A stretch of 64,000 nucleotides of DNA from positions 62,001-126,000 of the forward strand of contig NZ_JAKNQH010000009.1 of the NCBI RefSeq assembly GCF_022662305.1. Reading direction: 5' to 3'. Shown here piece by piece: positions 46,005 through 56,436 of this stretch. Position numbers and translations under genes: made by a program. Within the stretch, counting starts at the first letter, position 1, and each line of letters opens with the position of its first letter. This DNA comes from Sphingomonas sp. BAUL-RG-20F-R05-02 (GTDB lineage Bacteria > Pseudomonadota > Alphaproteobacteria > Sphingomonadales > Sphingomonadaceae). The notes beneath the pieces are model-generated. The model was given only the letters and a program-made list of their open reading frames with translations, was not told the DNA's origin and ran no database searches.

Positions 46005-46333
46005 AGCGAAACCGGCGGTTTGGGCCTGCGGACGCGCTGCGGCATGCGCTCCACGTCGAGCAACAGACCCTGCTCGTCGTTCCTGGCGTCGAGGATGTCT
46101 CCGAGGCTTTCGCCGAACCCCAGAACGAAGAACGTCATGGCGTACGTGCCCAGCGCGACCGTCGGATCGCCTTTCTCCAGCTTGAGGTATGTGCTCTTGG
46201 CCACACCGATGCGTTCGGCCATCATGACCACTGTGAGGCTGCGCTTCTTGCGCGCCAGCGCGATATCGGCGCCCAGCTTCGTCAAGCTGCGCCTCACGCG
46301 CGGCGGAAGAGTATCAGCAACAGTCGATCGCAT
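46001..46333 (-). CDS. hipB: HipB-type XRE antitoxin
   Basis: 110 residues. The HTH spans about residues 20-65 (LGADIALARKKRSLTVVMMA then ERIGVAKSTYLKLEKGD). Antitoxin HipB binds and inhibits HipA and represses the operon. The C-terminal tail (DVERMPQRVRRPKPPVSL) is the part that usually contacts HipA. It is the first gene of the pair, with a 287-bp upstream region. Confidence 0.88.
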   Translation of the reverse strand: MRSTVADTLPPRVRRSLTKLGADIALARKKRSLTVVMMAERIGVAKSTYLKLEKGDPTVALGTYAMTFFVLGFGESLGDILDARNDEQGLLLDVERMPQRVRRPKPPVSL

Positions 46334-46620
46334 CTAGCGTCTCATATAAGCGCCCATCAGGCTAATACGGTACGTTATACACGACCTTACGTTGCCAGTC
46401 GAGATAGCCGGTTCGAGACGCGTTGCCCGGGTTCGACAGGCGCGGATGCAACTGACTGCTCGGGCGGCATCGACAGAACCGGTAATCTCACACAGAGCGT
46501 CGGCCGTGGCGGGTTGTTCTTCAGGTCGCCGGCATCGCGGGGCGTGGCACGTGCAAGTCGCATGGCGCGGCGCTATGTCTTTGGTCTACCGATCGGACCG
46601 AGCAACCTTCATGAGGCAGA
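46334..46620. promoter_or_regulatory. hipBA promoter region
   Basis: An AT-richer segment around 46360-46385 (TAATACGGTACGTTATACACG) lies upstream of hipB and likely carries its promoter and operator. No certain boxes were assigned. Confidence 0.3.
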
Positions 46621-46827
46621 ATGAAAGCCCTAGACGCCCTGAAGGCTGCACCCCCTGAGGTGCGCGCCGCCGCGCTTGCCGTTCTCGATCAGGTGTCGGC
46701 GCCATTGACCGAGAGACAACTCGCGAGCGCCTTTCGCGCCCATGGCATCGGGCTACTCGATGCCAAACGCCTGGCACGAGCCTTGCGCAAGCTCGATATC
46801 ATCGCGGTCGCCCCTCGCGGCCCTTGA
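46621..46827 (+). CDS. Small Ala/Leu-rich protein, unknown
   Basis: 68 residues, MKALDALKAAPPEVRAAALA then RQLASAFRAHGIGLLDAKRL. Helical with a possible HTH-like arrangement, but no family is recognised. It lies divergent from hipB. Confidence 0.45.
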   Translation: MKALDALKAAPPEVRAAALAVLDQVSAPLTERQLASAFRAHGIGLLDAKRLARALRKLDIIAVAPRGP

Positions 46828-47018
46828 AGCTCGCGCATTGTGGGCTTCGGACTGGCACGGACGCGCCCTGTCGGGCTATATTCGAAATCGCGCCCAGAAC
46901 CACACGCGAGAAGGTAGACGATCATGACCGAAGCGACCTGGGGTGAAAGCGCGAAGACACCCGAGATCAACTGGCGGATGAGCGCCTCGCTCGAAACGTC
47001 CCGCGCGGCGATAGCGAC

Positions 47019-47210
47019 GTGGCCGAAGTCACCAACCTCGAACGGGCAGTTCGCGATTGGCAGAAACTGGACCCCGAGCATCAAGCCGCGGCCGTCTTGA
47101 CGGTAGAGCATCCCGTCCAGATCGAGGGCGCCTCCAGCACGACCTTTACCGGTGAGGGTATCGCAGCACTGGCGGAGCACCTGCCGGCTTCCAGCACACC
47201 AGAGGAGTAA
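47019..47210 (+). CDS. Small acidic protein, possibly 5'-frameshifted
   Basis: 63 residues from GTG: EVTNLERAVRDWQKLDPEHQ, then VEHPVQIEGASSTTFTGEGI. A coding-like frame upstream from the ATG at 46924 (MTEATWGESAKTPEINWRMS, then ASLETSR) stops matching near 47000, and the two frames would join into one longer protein by a single frameshift. Thus either the GTG is the true start or the gene is broken. Confidence 0.5.
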   Translation: MAEVTNLERAVRDWQKLDPEHQAAAVLTVEHPVQIEGASSTTFTGEGIAALAEHLPASSTPEE

Positions 47211-47216
47211 GGCGGC

Positions 47217-47507
47217 ATGGCCAATCCCAGCGTCCGTTTCGAGATGGGGGACTATTACTGGGTTGCCGAACGCGAGAGCGTCGGGTTCACGGGTGCCACT
47301 AACTTAGGAGTCGTCGAGTTCCTCATCACCAGCGAGGCTTTGACGCAGCTCCTCGATCCCGATCGCGATACGCTCGACTCCGAAACTGCCCTCGAGGTCT
47401 TCATCGAGTTCGAGAGCGACATTCACCGCATAGCACAGCGCGAGTTCGTCAAGCGGCTCGGCGGGGAGCCCCCGATCCTGCTGACTGCGGCCGACGTAGA
47501 AAGCTGA
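47217..47507 (+). CDS. DUF1488-like small protein
   Basis: 96 residues, acidic; SVGFTGATNLGVVEFLITSE then LEVFIEFESDIHRIAQREF. The length and VxF...I-S-x-E-A-L pattern resemble DUF1488 proteins, which have no assigned role. It starts 6 bp after the preceding ORF, suggesting co-transcription. Confidence 0.55.
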   Translation: MANPSVRFEMGDYYWVAERESVGFTGATNLGVVEFLITSEALTQLLDPDRDTLDSETALEVFIEFESDIHRIAQREFVKRLGGEPPILLTAADVES

Positions 47508-47605
47508 AGCCGTGGCGGAAGGAAGCGCCATCCGGATCGATCCATGCCATCCGACGGGCACCATCCCCGAGGTGCCTCAGCTGAGGATGCGGGCGGCACG
47601 CTTTC

Positions 47606-47893
47606 TCACTGATCCAGCACTTCCTCATATCGGCCTGCGCGGCGCAGCTGACGGACAATGCCGTTGAACGCGGCGGTCACCCCCTGCGCCCTGCCAATCT
47701 CATTTTCCTGGCGCGCCGCATCCCAATAAAGCTCGAGCGGCCAACGCTCCGGGCAATGCGGTAGCAGGCACCGAAGCGCCAAGCGAACCTCCACGCCGTC
47801 CACGCGCGTGTCCGAGCAGCGGGCGACGCCGCTCCGCAGGATATGGACCGATAGCGCGATGACGACGCGCTGGTGGCGAGCAAGCTTTGCCAT
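47606..47893 (-). CDS. Conserved-looking small protein behind dnaE2
   Basis: 95 residues; MAKLARHQRVVIALSVHILR then CLLPHCPERWPLELYWDAAR. No named domain. It begins 3 bp after the dnaE2 stop, so it is a fourth gene of the SOS-controlled mutagenesis operon. A role as an accessory to ImuABC is possible but not shown by sequence. Confidence 0.6.
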   Translation of the reverse strand: MAKLARHQRVVIALSVHILRSGVARCSDTRVDGVEVRLALRCLLPHCPERWPLELYWDAARQENEIGRAQGVTAAFNGIVRQLRRAGRYEEVLDQ

Positions 47894-47896
47894 CGC

Positions 47897-50800
47897 TCAA
47901 CGAAAGTCATGCGATTTGAAGCGTACGGCGTCCTCGGGATCCATGCCCTCAGCGTGCGGCGGCCAGTAGCAGTTGCGCGGCTCCGGCTTCCAACCCGCGT
48001 CACCGCGGTCAGGCGATCCGGCATGCTTGGCCCCATCGCCGCGGCCGGTCCGATGGGGGAACGACATCTCGCCCACTCGGTGCAGCAGGTCACCATGGTC
48101 GATGATCCGGTCGCAGATGACGTGGATCACCTCGCCCTCTTTCTGCACCCGGCCCTTCATGCCGATCATCGACGCGGACATGATCGTGCGGCGTAGCCGC
48201 TCGAACCGATCCGGCCACAGGATGCCGTTGGCGATCCCCGTTTCGTCCTCGATCGTGATGAACAACACGCCCTTGGCCGAGCCGGGCTTCTGGCGGACCA
48301 GGATGATGCCGGCGACCTCGACGTGCCGGCCATCCCGAATGTTCGCGAGTTCAGCGCATTCGGTTACGCCACGCCTGGCCAGCTCACCCCGAACGAACGT
48401 CAGAGGATGCGCCCGCAGCGAGAGCTGCAGCGAACGGTAATCCTCGATCACTTCGCGACCATCCGTCAGCGGTCGTAGGTCGACCGACGGTTCGATTCCT
48501 TCGGCGCTAATCGTCTCCGCAGCGCGGTCCGCAGCCGCGAACAGCGGCAGCGGTGCCTCGCCAAGGCCCCTCACCTTCCACAGGCCCTGCCGCCGGTCGG
48601 CGCCGAATGCGTGAAACGCATCGGCATCCGCCAGCTTCTCGATCGCGGCGCGCTGGACGCCGGATCGACGCCACACGTCCTCGATCGAATCGAAAAATGT
48701 CGTGCTGCGCGCTCCTACGATCGCGGCCCCGTCGGCGTTCGACAGCCCGCGCACCTGGCGAAGCCCGAGCCGAACCGCGAGGTAGCGGCCGCCTGTCGGC
48801 TCCAACGTGCAGTCCCACCGGCTCGCGTTAATGCACGGGGGCCGGACCTGGACATCGTGCGCCTGAGCGTCGCGCACGATCTGCGCGGGCGCATAAAATC
48901 CCATCGGCTGCGCGTTCATGAGCGAAGCACAGAAGACGTCGGGATGGTGATGCTTCATCCAGCTCGATGCGTACGAGATCTTCGCAAAGCTCGCCGCGTG
49001 GCTTTCCGGAAACCCATAAGAGCCGAAGCCCTCGAGTTGGCGGAAGGTGCGTTCGGCGAAGTCGCGGGGATAACCGCGGGAAACCATACCCTCGACCAGC
49101 TTCGCCGAGAAATGCGAGACGCCGCCGGTGACCTTGAAGGTCGCCATGGCGCGGCGCAGCTGATCCGCTTCGGCCGGGGTAAAGCCCGCGCCGACTATCG
49201 CGACCTTCATCGCCTGTTCCTGGAACAACGGCACGCCGAGCGTCTTTTCCAGCACCGCGCGGAGCTCCGGCCGGGGATATTCGGGCTTCTCCAGCCCCTC
49301 GCGCCGACGCAGATAGGGATGAACCATGTCGCCTTGGATCGGCCCCGGTCGGACGATCGCGACCTGGATCACGAGATCGTAGAACCGGCGCGGCTTCATC
49401 CGGGGCAGCATCGACATCTGCGCGCGGCTCTCGATCTGGAAGGTGCCGAGCGTGTCGGCCTTCTGGATCATCGCGTACACGGCCGGATCGTCGTCCTGGA
49501 GGTCGGCCAGGCCGATGCGGATGCCCTTATCCTGCTCGAGCATGTTGAAGGCACGGTTCATGCAGCCGAGCATGCCGAGGCCGAGCACATCGACCTTCAT
49601 GAACTTCAGCGCATCGATGTCGTCCTTGTCCCACTCGATGATCTGGCGATCTTCCATCGCGGCGGGCTCGATCGGCACGAGATCGTCCAGCCGATCATGC
49701 GTCAGGACAAACCCGCCCGGGTGCTGGCTCATGTGGCGGGGCACGCCGATCAGCTTGCGGGCGAGTTCCAGGGTGAGGCGCAGTCGGCGATCGCCGATAT
49801 CGAGGTTCAGCTCCTGGACCTGTTTCTCGCCCACGCCTTCGGCGGACCACCCCCATACCAGCCCCGCCAGCGAGGACGTGAGGTCTTCGGGCAACCCCAA
49901 CGCCTTGCCGACATCGCGCACCGCACCGCGCGCGCGGTAGCGCTGAACGACCGCGGTCAGCGCGGATCGATCACGCCCATAGGTTTCGTAGATCCACTGG
50001 ATGATCTCTTCTCGACGTTCATGTTCGAAGTCGACGTCGATGTCGGGTGGTTCGCGCCGTTCCCCCGACACGAAGCGCTCGAAGAGAAGCTCGTGCTTGA
50101 TCGGATCGATCGAGGTCACCCCCAGCACGAAGCACACGCACGAGTTCGCGGCCGAGCCACGCCCTTGGCACAGGATGCCGCGGCGGCGTGCTTCGCGCAC
50201 GATCGCATAGACGGTGAGGAAATAGGGCGCGTAACCGAGCTCGCCGATCAACCGCATCTCGTGGCCGATCTGGTCGGTATAGGCGGCCGGGACCTTGCCA
50301 TCGAACATCCGCTCGACCGCCTCGGTCGCGAGCTTCTGCAGCGCGTCCTGCGCACTCAGGCCATCGATCAGCCGCTCGTGGGGATATTGATAGGCCAGCT
50401 CACCAAGATCGAAGGTGCAAGCCCGGGCGATATCGACGCTGGCGCGGAGCGCGTCGGGATAATCACGAAAGCGCCGGACCATTTCCTCCGGTGATTTGAG
50501 CGCGCGATCGGCGTTGATCTCACGGCGGTAGCCGAGCTCATCAACGGTGCACTTCTCGCGCACGGCCGTAACCACGTCCTGCAGAAGGCGGGCTTCGGGC
50601 GCATGGTAGAGGACGTCACCGGTTGCGACCGCGCGGACGCCAGCGCCGCCAGCCTGCCTAGCCAGCGCATCGATACGGACGGCGTCGTCCGGCCGCCGGC
50701 GCTGGAACAGCGCCATGTACCCGCGTCGGCCGTAAACCGTCTTCAGGTCGGCAAGTGCCACAAGGTTCGCCTGATCCGCCTCGTCCGGTAGCAGGATAGC

Positions 50801-51163
50801 GATGATTCCCTCCGACCATGGCTCAAGGTCGTGCCAGTGCAGCAGGCAGCCCCCCTTCCCCGCCCGCTTCTTCCCGACGGTCAGGAGCCGCGTGATCCGT
50901 GACCAGGCGGGGCGATCGGTCGGATAGAGGATCAGGCGGCGCCCGCAGGAGAGATCGACACGCGTACCCGCGATCGAGCAGACGCCGGTCGCCTTTTGCG
51001 CCTCCCAGGCGCGCACGACGCCCGCCACCGTACCGATGTCGCTGATCCCGATCGCGGGATACCCGAGCAGTGCCGCCGCCGCGAACAGCTCGTCGGGGCT
51101 CGACGCGCCGCGCAGCAGCGAGAAATGGGTGAGCACCTGAAGCTCGACATAGGGCGCGCTCAT
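47897..51163 (-). CDS. dnaE2: Error-prone DNA polymerase DnaE2 (ImuC)
   Basis: 1088 residues. C-family polymerase that performs SOS mutagenic translesion synthesis together with ImuA and ImuB. The PHP domain opens [20 protein letters not shown]. The palm contains [15 protein letters not shown] and the catalytic acidic block [17 protein letters not shown]. An OB-fold nucleic-acid-binding region near the end reads [19 protein letters not shown]. The ATG at 51163 overlaps the imuB stop by ATGA; an earlier in-frame ATG would extend into imuB. Confidence 0.95.
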   Translation of the reverse strand: MSAPYVELQVLTHFSLLRGASSPDELFAAAALLGYPAIGISDIGTVAGVVRAWEAQKATGVCSIAGTRVDLSCGRRLILYPTDRPAWSRITRLLTVGKKRAGKGGCLLHWHDLEPWSEGIIAILLPDEADQANLVALADLKTVYGRRGYMALFQRRRPDDAVRIDALARQAGGAGVRAVATGDVLYHAPEARLLQDVVTAVREKCTVDELGYRREINADRALKSPEEMVRRFRDYPDALRASVDIARACTFDLGELAYQYPHERLIDGLSAQDALQKLATEAVERMFDGKVPAAYTDQIGHEMRLIGELGYAPYFLTVYAIVREARRRGILCQGRGSAANSCVCFVLGVTSIDPIKHELLFERFVSGERREPPDIDVDFEHERREEIIQWIYETYGRDRSALTAVVQRYRARGAVRDVGKALGLPEDLTSSLAGLVWGWSAEGVGEKQVQELNLDIGDRRLRLTLELARKLIGVPRHMSQHPGGFVLTHDRLDDLVPIEPAAMEDRQIIEWDKDDIDALKFMKVDVLGLGMLGCMNRAFNMLEQDKGIRIGLADLQDDDPAVYAMIQKADTLGTFQIESRAQMSMLPRMKPRRFYDLVIQVAIVRPGPIQGDMVHPYLRRREGLEKPEYPRPELRAVLEKTLGVPLFQEQAMKVAIVGAGFTPAEADQLRRAMATFKVTGGVSHFSAKLVEGMVSRGYPRDFAERTFRQLEGFGSYGFPESHAASFAKISYASSWMKHHHPDVFCASLMNAQPMGFYAPAQIVRDAQAHDVQVRPPCINASRWDCTLEPTGGRYLAVRLGLRQVRGLSNADGAAIVGARSTTFFDSIEDVWRRSGVQRAAIEKLADADAFHAFGADRRQGLWKVRGLGEAPLPLFAAADRAAETISAEGIEPSVDLRPLTDGREVIEDYRSLQLSLRAHPLTFVRGELARRGVTECAELANIRDGRHVEVAGIILVRQKPGSAKGVLFITIEDETGIANGILWPDRFERLRRTIMSASMIGMKGRVQKEGEVIHVICDRIIDHGDLLHRVGEMSFPHRTGRGDGAKHAGSPDRGDAGWKPEPRNCYWPPHAEGMDPEDAVRFKSHDFR

Positions 51164-52944
51164 GCGAACACGCCGTGGATCCACCAGCTGAGATCGCCGG
51201 TATCATCATGTGTGCCGTCGCCGCGCCGGAATACCCAGAAACGGCCGCCTGCCTCATCCTCGACGCGGTAATAGTCCCGTACCGCCCAAGTCTCGGCGTC
51301 GCGGCGCCACCATTCGCCGTGGATCCGCTCGGGGCCATCGCCGGCGACGACCTTGTGCGCTTCGCCACGCCACTCGAAGCGCCGCGGCGGTTGGTCGGGC
51401 AGCAGCGCAATGACGCCCCATAAGGGCTCTGGCCTGGCGAAGAGCCGAACCGGCCGCCGCCATGTCGGCCACCCTGCCGGCATTTCGACCGGGTCGGCGC
51501 GCGCGACCGCGCGCTCGGGTACATGGCTCGGGATCGGCGCGATCCGATAGACTGCATTCGGGCCGATGCGGCCGGCGACGACATCGACGAGGCGCGCGGG
51601 GTCGCGCACCAGAACCTCGCCAGCTAGCACTGCGCCCTGGTCCACTGCGTCGAGCGGCTCGGTATGCGGCGCCACAAGCAGGAACTGCTCAAGCCCCAGT
51701 CCGGGATCGATGCGCTCGATCCTGAGCTTCATGAGGCGCAAGAGATGGGAGACGTCGCGTGTCGGCCGCGATGTACCGACCGCCACGACCTGTTCGGTCC
51801 CATCGACGCACAGTCCCGACAGGCGGAGCGATCGCGCACCGAGCCCGCTCGCCTGCAGCACCTCGGCCAAATCGCCGAGCAAATCCTCCATCACCTGTGC
51901 GATCGCCTCGGCCGTGCCGATCGGCTCGAGCAGGCGGCGCTCGACGGCTGGAACGGTGACATCTTCGCGCGGCGTTATCGGCTCCGCCACGCCGCCGAGC
52001 GCCTGATCGAGCCGGATGATCGCGGGCAGGCCCAGCCGCCGCGCGAGCGGGCCGCGCGCGACCGGCAAAAGGTCTGCGATGGTTTCGAAGCCGAACCGCT
52101 TGGCCGCGCTGAGCGCCGTGCCGGTCAGCCGCAAGGCGGCGATCGGAAGCGGCGATATCGCTTGGACCGTACCACCGGCCGGCACGATCGTCAGATCTTC
52201 CCGGCCGTACCTTGCAAGCGCGTGCGCAGCGCCCGGCGTGTCGGCGACCGCGATGCGCGCCGTGAATCCGGCGCGCTGGCAGAAGGCGCGCAGGCGTCGG
52301 CAAAAGCGCTCTTCTCCCCCGTAGAGGTGATCGCAGCCGGCGAGGTCAATCCACAGGCCATCGGTCGGCGCCGCGGCCGCAATGGGCGACCAACGCCGAA
52401 CGGCAAGCAGCGCGAGACGGTCGAGTAGGACCGCGTCCGCCTCTGGCTGGGCGGGCCGGAAGTCGAGATCGGACACCAGAGCGCGGGCATGGGTAGCGGC
52501 CATTCCGACATGGATACCGAGCGAGGCCGCCGCAGCGCACGCCGCCACGACTTCCTCACGCCGCCCGACCTTGCCGACAAGCGCCAGCGGAGCATGAGCG
52601 GTTGCGGGCCGTGTCTCGATCATGGCCGGTCGCGTAACCGCCGCGGCCTTGTACGGATGGCTCGCGGCTTCCGATCGCCGCCCGAGTTCGCGCATGGGCG
52701 GCCTCGCATGCGAGGGGAGCGCCGCGATATGCCCGGCAACCTCGTTTTTGGCCGGCGATTGTGCCTGCGCCCAGCGCGCACCTGGCCGCCATCCGCCACC
52801 CCTCGGGACAGAGCATTCACCCGGATCGTCGTCGACCGGAAGGGGGAGCGCTAACCGCTCAGGCCGCGGCGTGGCGTGCCGGTCCAGCCGTCTCAGCCGC
52901 TCGATGGCCAAGTGCGGCAGGAACAGCGAGACAACCCGTCTCAT
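51160..52944 (-). CDS. imuB: ImuB, Y-family polymerase-like mutagenesis protein
   Basis: 594 residues. Inactive-type Y-family protein that links the replication clamp, ImuA and DnaE2. Visible features are [35 protein letters not shown] and the helix-hairpin-helix segment [15 protein letters not shown]. The first catalytic acidic residues of true polymerases are not obvious, in line with ImuB. It overlaps imuA by 86 bp and dnaE2 by 4 bp. Confidence 0.93.
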   Translation of the reverse strand: MRRVVSLFLPHLAIERLRRLDRHATPRPERLALPLPVDDDPGECSVPRGGGWRPGARWAQAQSPAKNEVAGHIAALPSHARPPMRELGRRSEAASHPYKAAAVTRPAMIETRPATAHAPLALVGKVGRREEVVAACAAAASLGIHVGMAATHARALVSDLDFRPAQPEADAVLLDRLALLAVRRWSPIAAAAPTDGLWIDLAGCDHLYGGEERFCRRLRAFCQRAGFTARIAVADTPGAAHALARYGREDLTIVPAGGTVQAISPLPIAALRLTGTALSAAKRFGFETIADLLPVARGPLARRLGLPAIIRLDQALGGVAEPITPREDVTVPAVERRLLEPIGTAEAIAQVMEDLLGDLAEVLQASGLGARSLRLSGLCVDGTEQVVAVGTSRPTRDVSHLLRLMKLRIERIDPGLGLEQFLLVAPHTEPLDAVDQGAVLAGEVLVRDPARLVDVVAGRIGPNAVYRIAPIPSHVPERAVARADPVEMPAGWPTWRRPVRLFARPEPLWGVIALLPDQPPRRFEWRGEAHKVVAGDGPERIHGEWWRRDAETWAVRDYYRVEDEAGGRFWVFRRGDGTHDDTGDLSWWIHGVFA

Positions 52945-53620
52945 CGCACCCCTCCACGATCAATGAGAAGGACCCGCCGGTGCGTTGACGCGCCAGCTCG
53001 ACCGACCAACGGGCGCGTCCCACCCCGGCAACCGTGAGCCGCTGCGACGGGGCGCTGGCGACCCGCCAGCGCGTCCAGGCAGCGGAGGGCTCGCCGAGCG
53101 GGTCTTGCGAGCGGCCCCGCCAACGTCGCAAGAGCAGCACAGGAATGTCGGCTTCAGCCGCGACGAGCTGGAGGCGGCGCGTGGCGACCATCGAAACCTT
53201 TGCCGTCTCGGCCACGACCGCTGCCGGCGTACCATCCCGGATCGCGTCCTCGACAACCGCCAGGAGAGCGGCGTCGTCCCCAGGCTGGGCGTAGATCACG
53301 TTCGCCGAGCACAACCCGGCTTGCGCCAAGCCAGGCGCGTAGAGATCGTTCCGGCAGCTTGCCCAAAGCACTGGGGCACGCATGTTTTGCGCTTCTCGCG
53401 CGGCGATACCGGCAAGGAACAACGTGGCAGCCGCATCGTCGACCAGCGAACAGGTCCGTGCCGCGACCTCGTGCAACGCTCCAGCCCGGAGCCCTCCCCC
53501 GTTCAGACGATTGTCGAGGTCACTCACGCCGAATGGCAGGACCCGGTAATCGGCGAGCGGCATCGCAATGCTTCGCAGATGGGCGATGCTCTGGGGAAGC
53601 GAATCGAGGACGGCTGACAT
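52859..53620 (-). CDS. imuA: ImuA, RecA-fold mutagenesis protein
   Basis: 253 residues. RecA/SulA-like protein that acts with ImuB and DnaE2. MPLADYRVLPFGVSDLDNRL and GGGLRAGALHEVAAR are the normal ImuA start of the nucleotide-binding fold, with a degenerate P-loop. It is the first gene of the operon, and a LexA box lies 19-33 bp upstream. Confidence 0.92.
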   Translation of the reverse strand: MSAVLDSLPQSIAHLRSIAMPLADYRVLPFGVSDLDNRLNGGGLRAGALHEVAARTCSLVDDAAATLFLAGIAAREAQNMRAPVLWASCRNDLYAPGLAQAGLCSANVIYAQPGDDAALLAVVEDAIRDGTPAAVVAETAKVSMVATRRLQLVAAEADIPVLLLRRWRGRSQDPLGEPSAAWTRWRVASAPSQRLTVAGVGRARWSVELARQRTGGSFSLIVEGCDETGCLAVPAALGHRAAETAGPARHAAA

Positions 53621-53638
53621 TGTGGTTAGACTCTACGT

Positions 53639-53653
53639 GTTCGCTTTATGTTC
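53639..53653. promoter_or_regulatory. SOS (LexA) box GTTC-N7-GTTC
   Basis: GTTC at 53639-53642 and GTTC at 53650-53653, seven bases apart, the alphaproteobacterial LexA direct-repeat operator. It is 18 bp upstream of the imuA start, so the cassette should be induced by DNA damage. Confidence 0.85.
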
Positions 53654-53655
53654 CG

Positions 53656-53838
53656 TTACCGCCGGCGCTTGGTCAACGGATTTATGTCTGCCGGATCGAG
53701 TCTTTGGGCTTGACCGCAGCCGAGGGCCGGACGGTACGGAGTCGTAACGAATACGCGGTCTACAGCGCGATCTCGAATGAGTTGCCAGTATCGCCGCGCA
53801 CGATCACGGGCCTCGGCACGAAAATTGACGGTACGCAC
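53656..53838 (-). other. Possible small ORF in the imuA leader
   Basis: A frame of 60 codons ends right before the LexA box and reads ARRYWQLIRDRAVDRVFVTT, then PYRPALGCG. It is plausible but unsupported by family recognition; it could be a fragment of an older gene. The remaining 53839-53923 shows nothing. Confidence 0.25.
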
Positions 53839-53923
53839 CGCGTGGAACGGTTACATAACAGACCAAAAACAAACCGAGAAGATTTCGCTTTCGTTCTGCC
53901 ATCGGCTGACTCATAGAATCGAG

Positions 53924-54367
53924 ATGCCGATCCGCCCTGAAAACCGCTGGCTTTACCCGATCGACTGGCGCCAGCTGTCGGACGTGATCCGGTTCGATCG
54001 GGCCGGCGCGCGCTGCGAGCACTGCTCGAGACCGCATATGCGTCGGGTCGCCCATCTTGGCGATGGTCGCTGGTGGGATGCCGATGCCGTGTGTTGGCGC
54101 TCCGGCTGTGGCAAGCGGATCGCGCTCAAGGGCGGCTTCATTCTGGCGTCGGTACGAACGACTTATGTCGTGCTGGCTTGTGCGCATCTCGATCACGATC
54201 CAGGCAACAGCATGCCCGGCAATCTCGCGGCGCTCTGCCAGCGTTGCCATATGATCCACGATGCGGCCGAGCATCGATGGCAGCGCTGGTGGAACGTCTT
54301 TCGCCTGCGCGCGATCCGCGACCTGTATGAAGATCCGCGCGTCACGCGAGAGCGCAGCGCGCAGTAG
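53924..54367 (+). CDS. HNH-type zinc/endonuclease-like protein
   Basis: 147 residues from the ATG at 53924. It has a Cys pair (RCEHCSRPHMRR) and a second pair with His residues (VLACAHLDHDPGNS, then LAALCQRCHMIHDAAEH), the arrangement of small HNH proteins. The A-H-x-x-H and N-x-x-x-L-C-x2-C-H-x2-H positions fit HNH catalytic residues. Target unknown; found near DNA-repair genes. Confidence 0.7.
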   Translation: MPIRPENRWLYPIDWRQLSDVIRFDRAGARCEHCSRPHMRRVAHLGDGRWWDADAVCWRSGCGKRIALKGGFILASVRTTYVVLACAHLDHDPGNSMPGNLAALCQRCHMIHDAAEHRWQRWWNVFRLRAIRDLYEDPRVTRERSAQ

Positions 54368-54578
54368 AAACTCGGCCGAAGGCTTTGCGTTGGCTCGGGC
54401 GCCAACTCGGCGATCACCCCTGCCCGCACCCGGGATGGTACACCTCGACCATGTCATGATTAGCCAGTTTGCGGACCATCAGGCGGGCGCCCGCGATTTC
54501 GCATCGTCGAGCAGCATCATTGTATCGGCGCTCGGCACGGCTAAGGTCCGGCCAGATCCACAAGGGAGAGTAAGTAGC

Positions 54579-54848
54579 ATGAACATCGGTGAACTGGCGA
54601 AGGGCGTCGCTGGGACGACAGGCACGAGCGAGGCAGAGGCCAAGGCCGCAATCGCCGCCGTGTTCGACCAGATCGCAAGCGCGGCCGCAAAAGGCGAAGA
54701 AGTCTCGATCGCCGGGTTCGGCAAGTTCTCGGTCAAGGATCGTCCCGAGCGCCAGGGCCGCAATCCGTCGACCGGCGAGGCCATGACGATCGCTGCATCG
54801 AAGAAGGTCTCGTTCACACCCGCCAAGGGTCTGAAGGACAAGCTCTAA
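54579..54848 (+). CDS. HU-family DNA-binding protein
   Basis: 89 residues, full length. Nucleoid-associated DNA-bending protein; signature GEEVSIAGFGKFSVKDRPER followed by GRNPSTGE and the C-terminal helix VSFTPAKGLKDKL. GGGAG lies upstream of the ATG. It is next to plasmid maintenance and repair genes, so it is probably a plasmid-encoded HU paralogue. The preceding 210 bp shows no gene. Confidence 0.92.
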   Translation: MNIGELAKGVAGTTGTSEAEAKAAIAAVFDQIASAAAKGEEVSIAGFGKFSVKDRPERQGRNPSTGEAMTIAASKKVSFTPAKGLKDKL

Positions 54849-54897
54849 GGCCAGAGTGCCGGTGGGCGGAGCTTGCCGGCACCGAAAGGGTGCTCGG

Positions 54898-55524
54898 ATG
54901 TGCAATCGATACAGGCTGACCGCGAAGCAGGCGGAGATCGCCGCGACATTCGGCATCCGCCCGCCTTACGAGCCCGACGAGACGTATCCGGTCCCCGACA
55001 TCTTTCCGTCGGGCAAGAAGACGCCGTTCTACGGCCAAGTGGTCATCCAGGACGGCGCCGACCGGAAGATCGAGCGGATGGAGTGGGGTGTACCGACGCA
55101 GGTGCCGAGTAAGCGCGACGCAAGCGTAAAGCTCACCAAGTACGTGACCAACGTGCGCAATCTCAATTCGAGCTTCTGGCGGTCGATGCTGACAACCCCG
55201 GCGCGCCGTTGCCTGGTGCCGGTAACGGCGTTCTCCGAGTTCGGGATCGCGCCGGGCGAGGACGGAAAGAAGCCGCTGCACTGGTTCGACGTGCCTAGCC
55301 GCCCGATTTTTGCCTTTGCCGGGATTTGGCGACCGACCGAGCGCGGGAATGCTTACGGGTTCTTGACCACCGAACCGAATGCGATCGTCGCGCCGATCCA
55401 TCCAAAGGCGATGCCGGTGGTCCTTCACGACGACGACGACTATGATCGCTGGCTATCGGCACCATGGAACGATCTGAAGGGGCTCGTCGCCCCCTACCCT
55501 TCCCAGTTGATGCGGCTCGGCTGA
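54898..55524 (+). CDS. SRAP (YedK/HMCES-type) abasic-site protein
   Basis: 208 residues. Crosslinks to abasic sites in single-stranded DNA through Cys2. The start MCNRYRLTAK is exact for the family; the Cys becomes N-terminal after Met removal. Other landmarks are MEWGVPTQVPSK, NVRNLNSSFWRSM (the Asn and Arg of the site), CLVPVTAFSEF with Glu, and IHPKAMPVVL containing the His. All expected catalytic residues are visible. It sits with SOS and single-strand DNA genes. Confidence 0.92.
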   Translation: MCNRYRLTAKQAEIAATFGIRPPYEPDETYPVPDIFPSGKKTPFYGQVVIQDGADRKIERMEWGVPTQVPSKRDASVKLTKYVTNVRNLNSSFWRSMLTTPARRCLVPVTAFSEFGIAPGEDGKKPLHWFDVPSRPIFAFAGIWRPTERGNAYGFLTTEPNAIVAPIHPKAMPVVLHDDDDYDRWLSAPWNDLKGLVAPYPSQLMRLG

Positions 55525-55566
55525 CACGCCCATAATCCGCGTAATTCAGCTGCCGCAGTTGCGGTT

Positions 55567-56436
55567 TCATGCGCTCCGCTGGTGCGCGCGCCAGGCGTCG
55601 TTCCAGTCGTCATGATCCTCGGGTACGCGGCTGATGAGCTCGCGCCCGTTCGCTGTCAGGTGATCGCGTGCCTTTTCCAGCAGGCGGTCGGCCGCGCGGC
55701 CTCGGTCACCGTAAACGATCACCCGGCGGACCTTCTCCGGGATCGCGACGAAGGCGAGCCGTTCGACACCGCCCAGCGCCCATGTCGGCGTTCCGAACCA
55801 CTGCGTTGCTGACAGAGCGTCCTCGATTCCTTCGGCAAGGCCCAACTCGTCGGTCGCGGACGCAAGCCGGATCGCAGCTGTGCCGACCAGTCCTAGTGCA
55901 ACCTTCGGCTTTGGAATGGGCTTGCGCAGCACGTCGACAGGATCGAGGAAGGTCCGCTGGACGGCAACCAGTCCGAGGTCGTTTTCGACCGCGGCGATCA
56001 TCGCGGGCATCACGCGTCTGTCGGCACCGGAGCCGAATATGGTCGCCGGGTTGAAGCGCAAGGCCTTGGGATAGGGCGCGGCGAGGCCGCGGGCGACGAG
56101 ATAGGCTTCGGCCAGTGTGCCCGCGACCGGGACGCTGGCATTCCAGAGACGCAGGGCGAGCGCGCCCATGTCGCGCTTTGGTTTTCCCTCCGGCATTGCC
56201 ACCGCGGAACGGTCATGGAGCTTTTGGCGCTGAAGCGCCTTCAGCACCTCGAGCGCTGTACAGCCGGCAAAACAGTGGAAGAGAATCGCCGAATCGCCGA
56301 GGCGGACGGACAGGCTGGGTGAGCCATCGTCATGGGCCGGGCAGCGGCATTCGCCGCGAGTGCCGCGCCACACCCCGCCGAGCTGTTCGACGATGTTCTT
56401 GGCTCGGAATTCGGCATCGAGCGGTAGTCTCGTCAT
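55567..56436 (-). CDS. Primase-like CHC2 zinc-finger/Toprim protein
   Basis: 289 residues from the ATG at 56436. The zinc finger is RCPAHDDGSPSLSV plus FHCFAGCTALEVL (C-P-x-H...C-F-x2-C), the CHC2 type of DnaG-like primases. The Toprim part has LAEGIEDALSATQWFG with the acidic Glu and a GDRGRAADRLLEKA block where the usual D-x-D is reduced. It probably serves plasmid lagging-strand or conjugative DNA priming. Confidence 0.85.
   Translation of the reverse strand: MTRLPLDAEFRAKNIVEQLGGVWRGTRGECRCPAHDDGSPSLSVRLGDSAILFHCFAGCTALEVLKALQRQKLHDRSAVAMPEGKPKRDMGALALRLWNASVPVAGTLAEAYLVARGLAAPYPKALRFNPATIFGSGADRRVMPAMIAAVENDLGLVAVQRTFLDPVDVLRKPIPKPKVALGLVGTAAIRLASATDELGLAEGIEDALSATQWFGTPTWALGGVERLAFVAIPEKVRRVIVYGDRGRAADRLLEKARDHLTANGRELISRVPEDHDDWNDAWRAHQRSA

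Noticed and set aside
48480..48500. TTCGATTCC resembling a tRNA T-arm
   Set aside because: It is inside dnaE2 and no acceptor or anticodon arms can be placed around it.
48611..50494. Plus-strand open frame of 627 codons
   Set aside because: It is antisense to dnaE2, which reads with all polymerase motifs.
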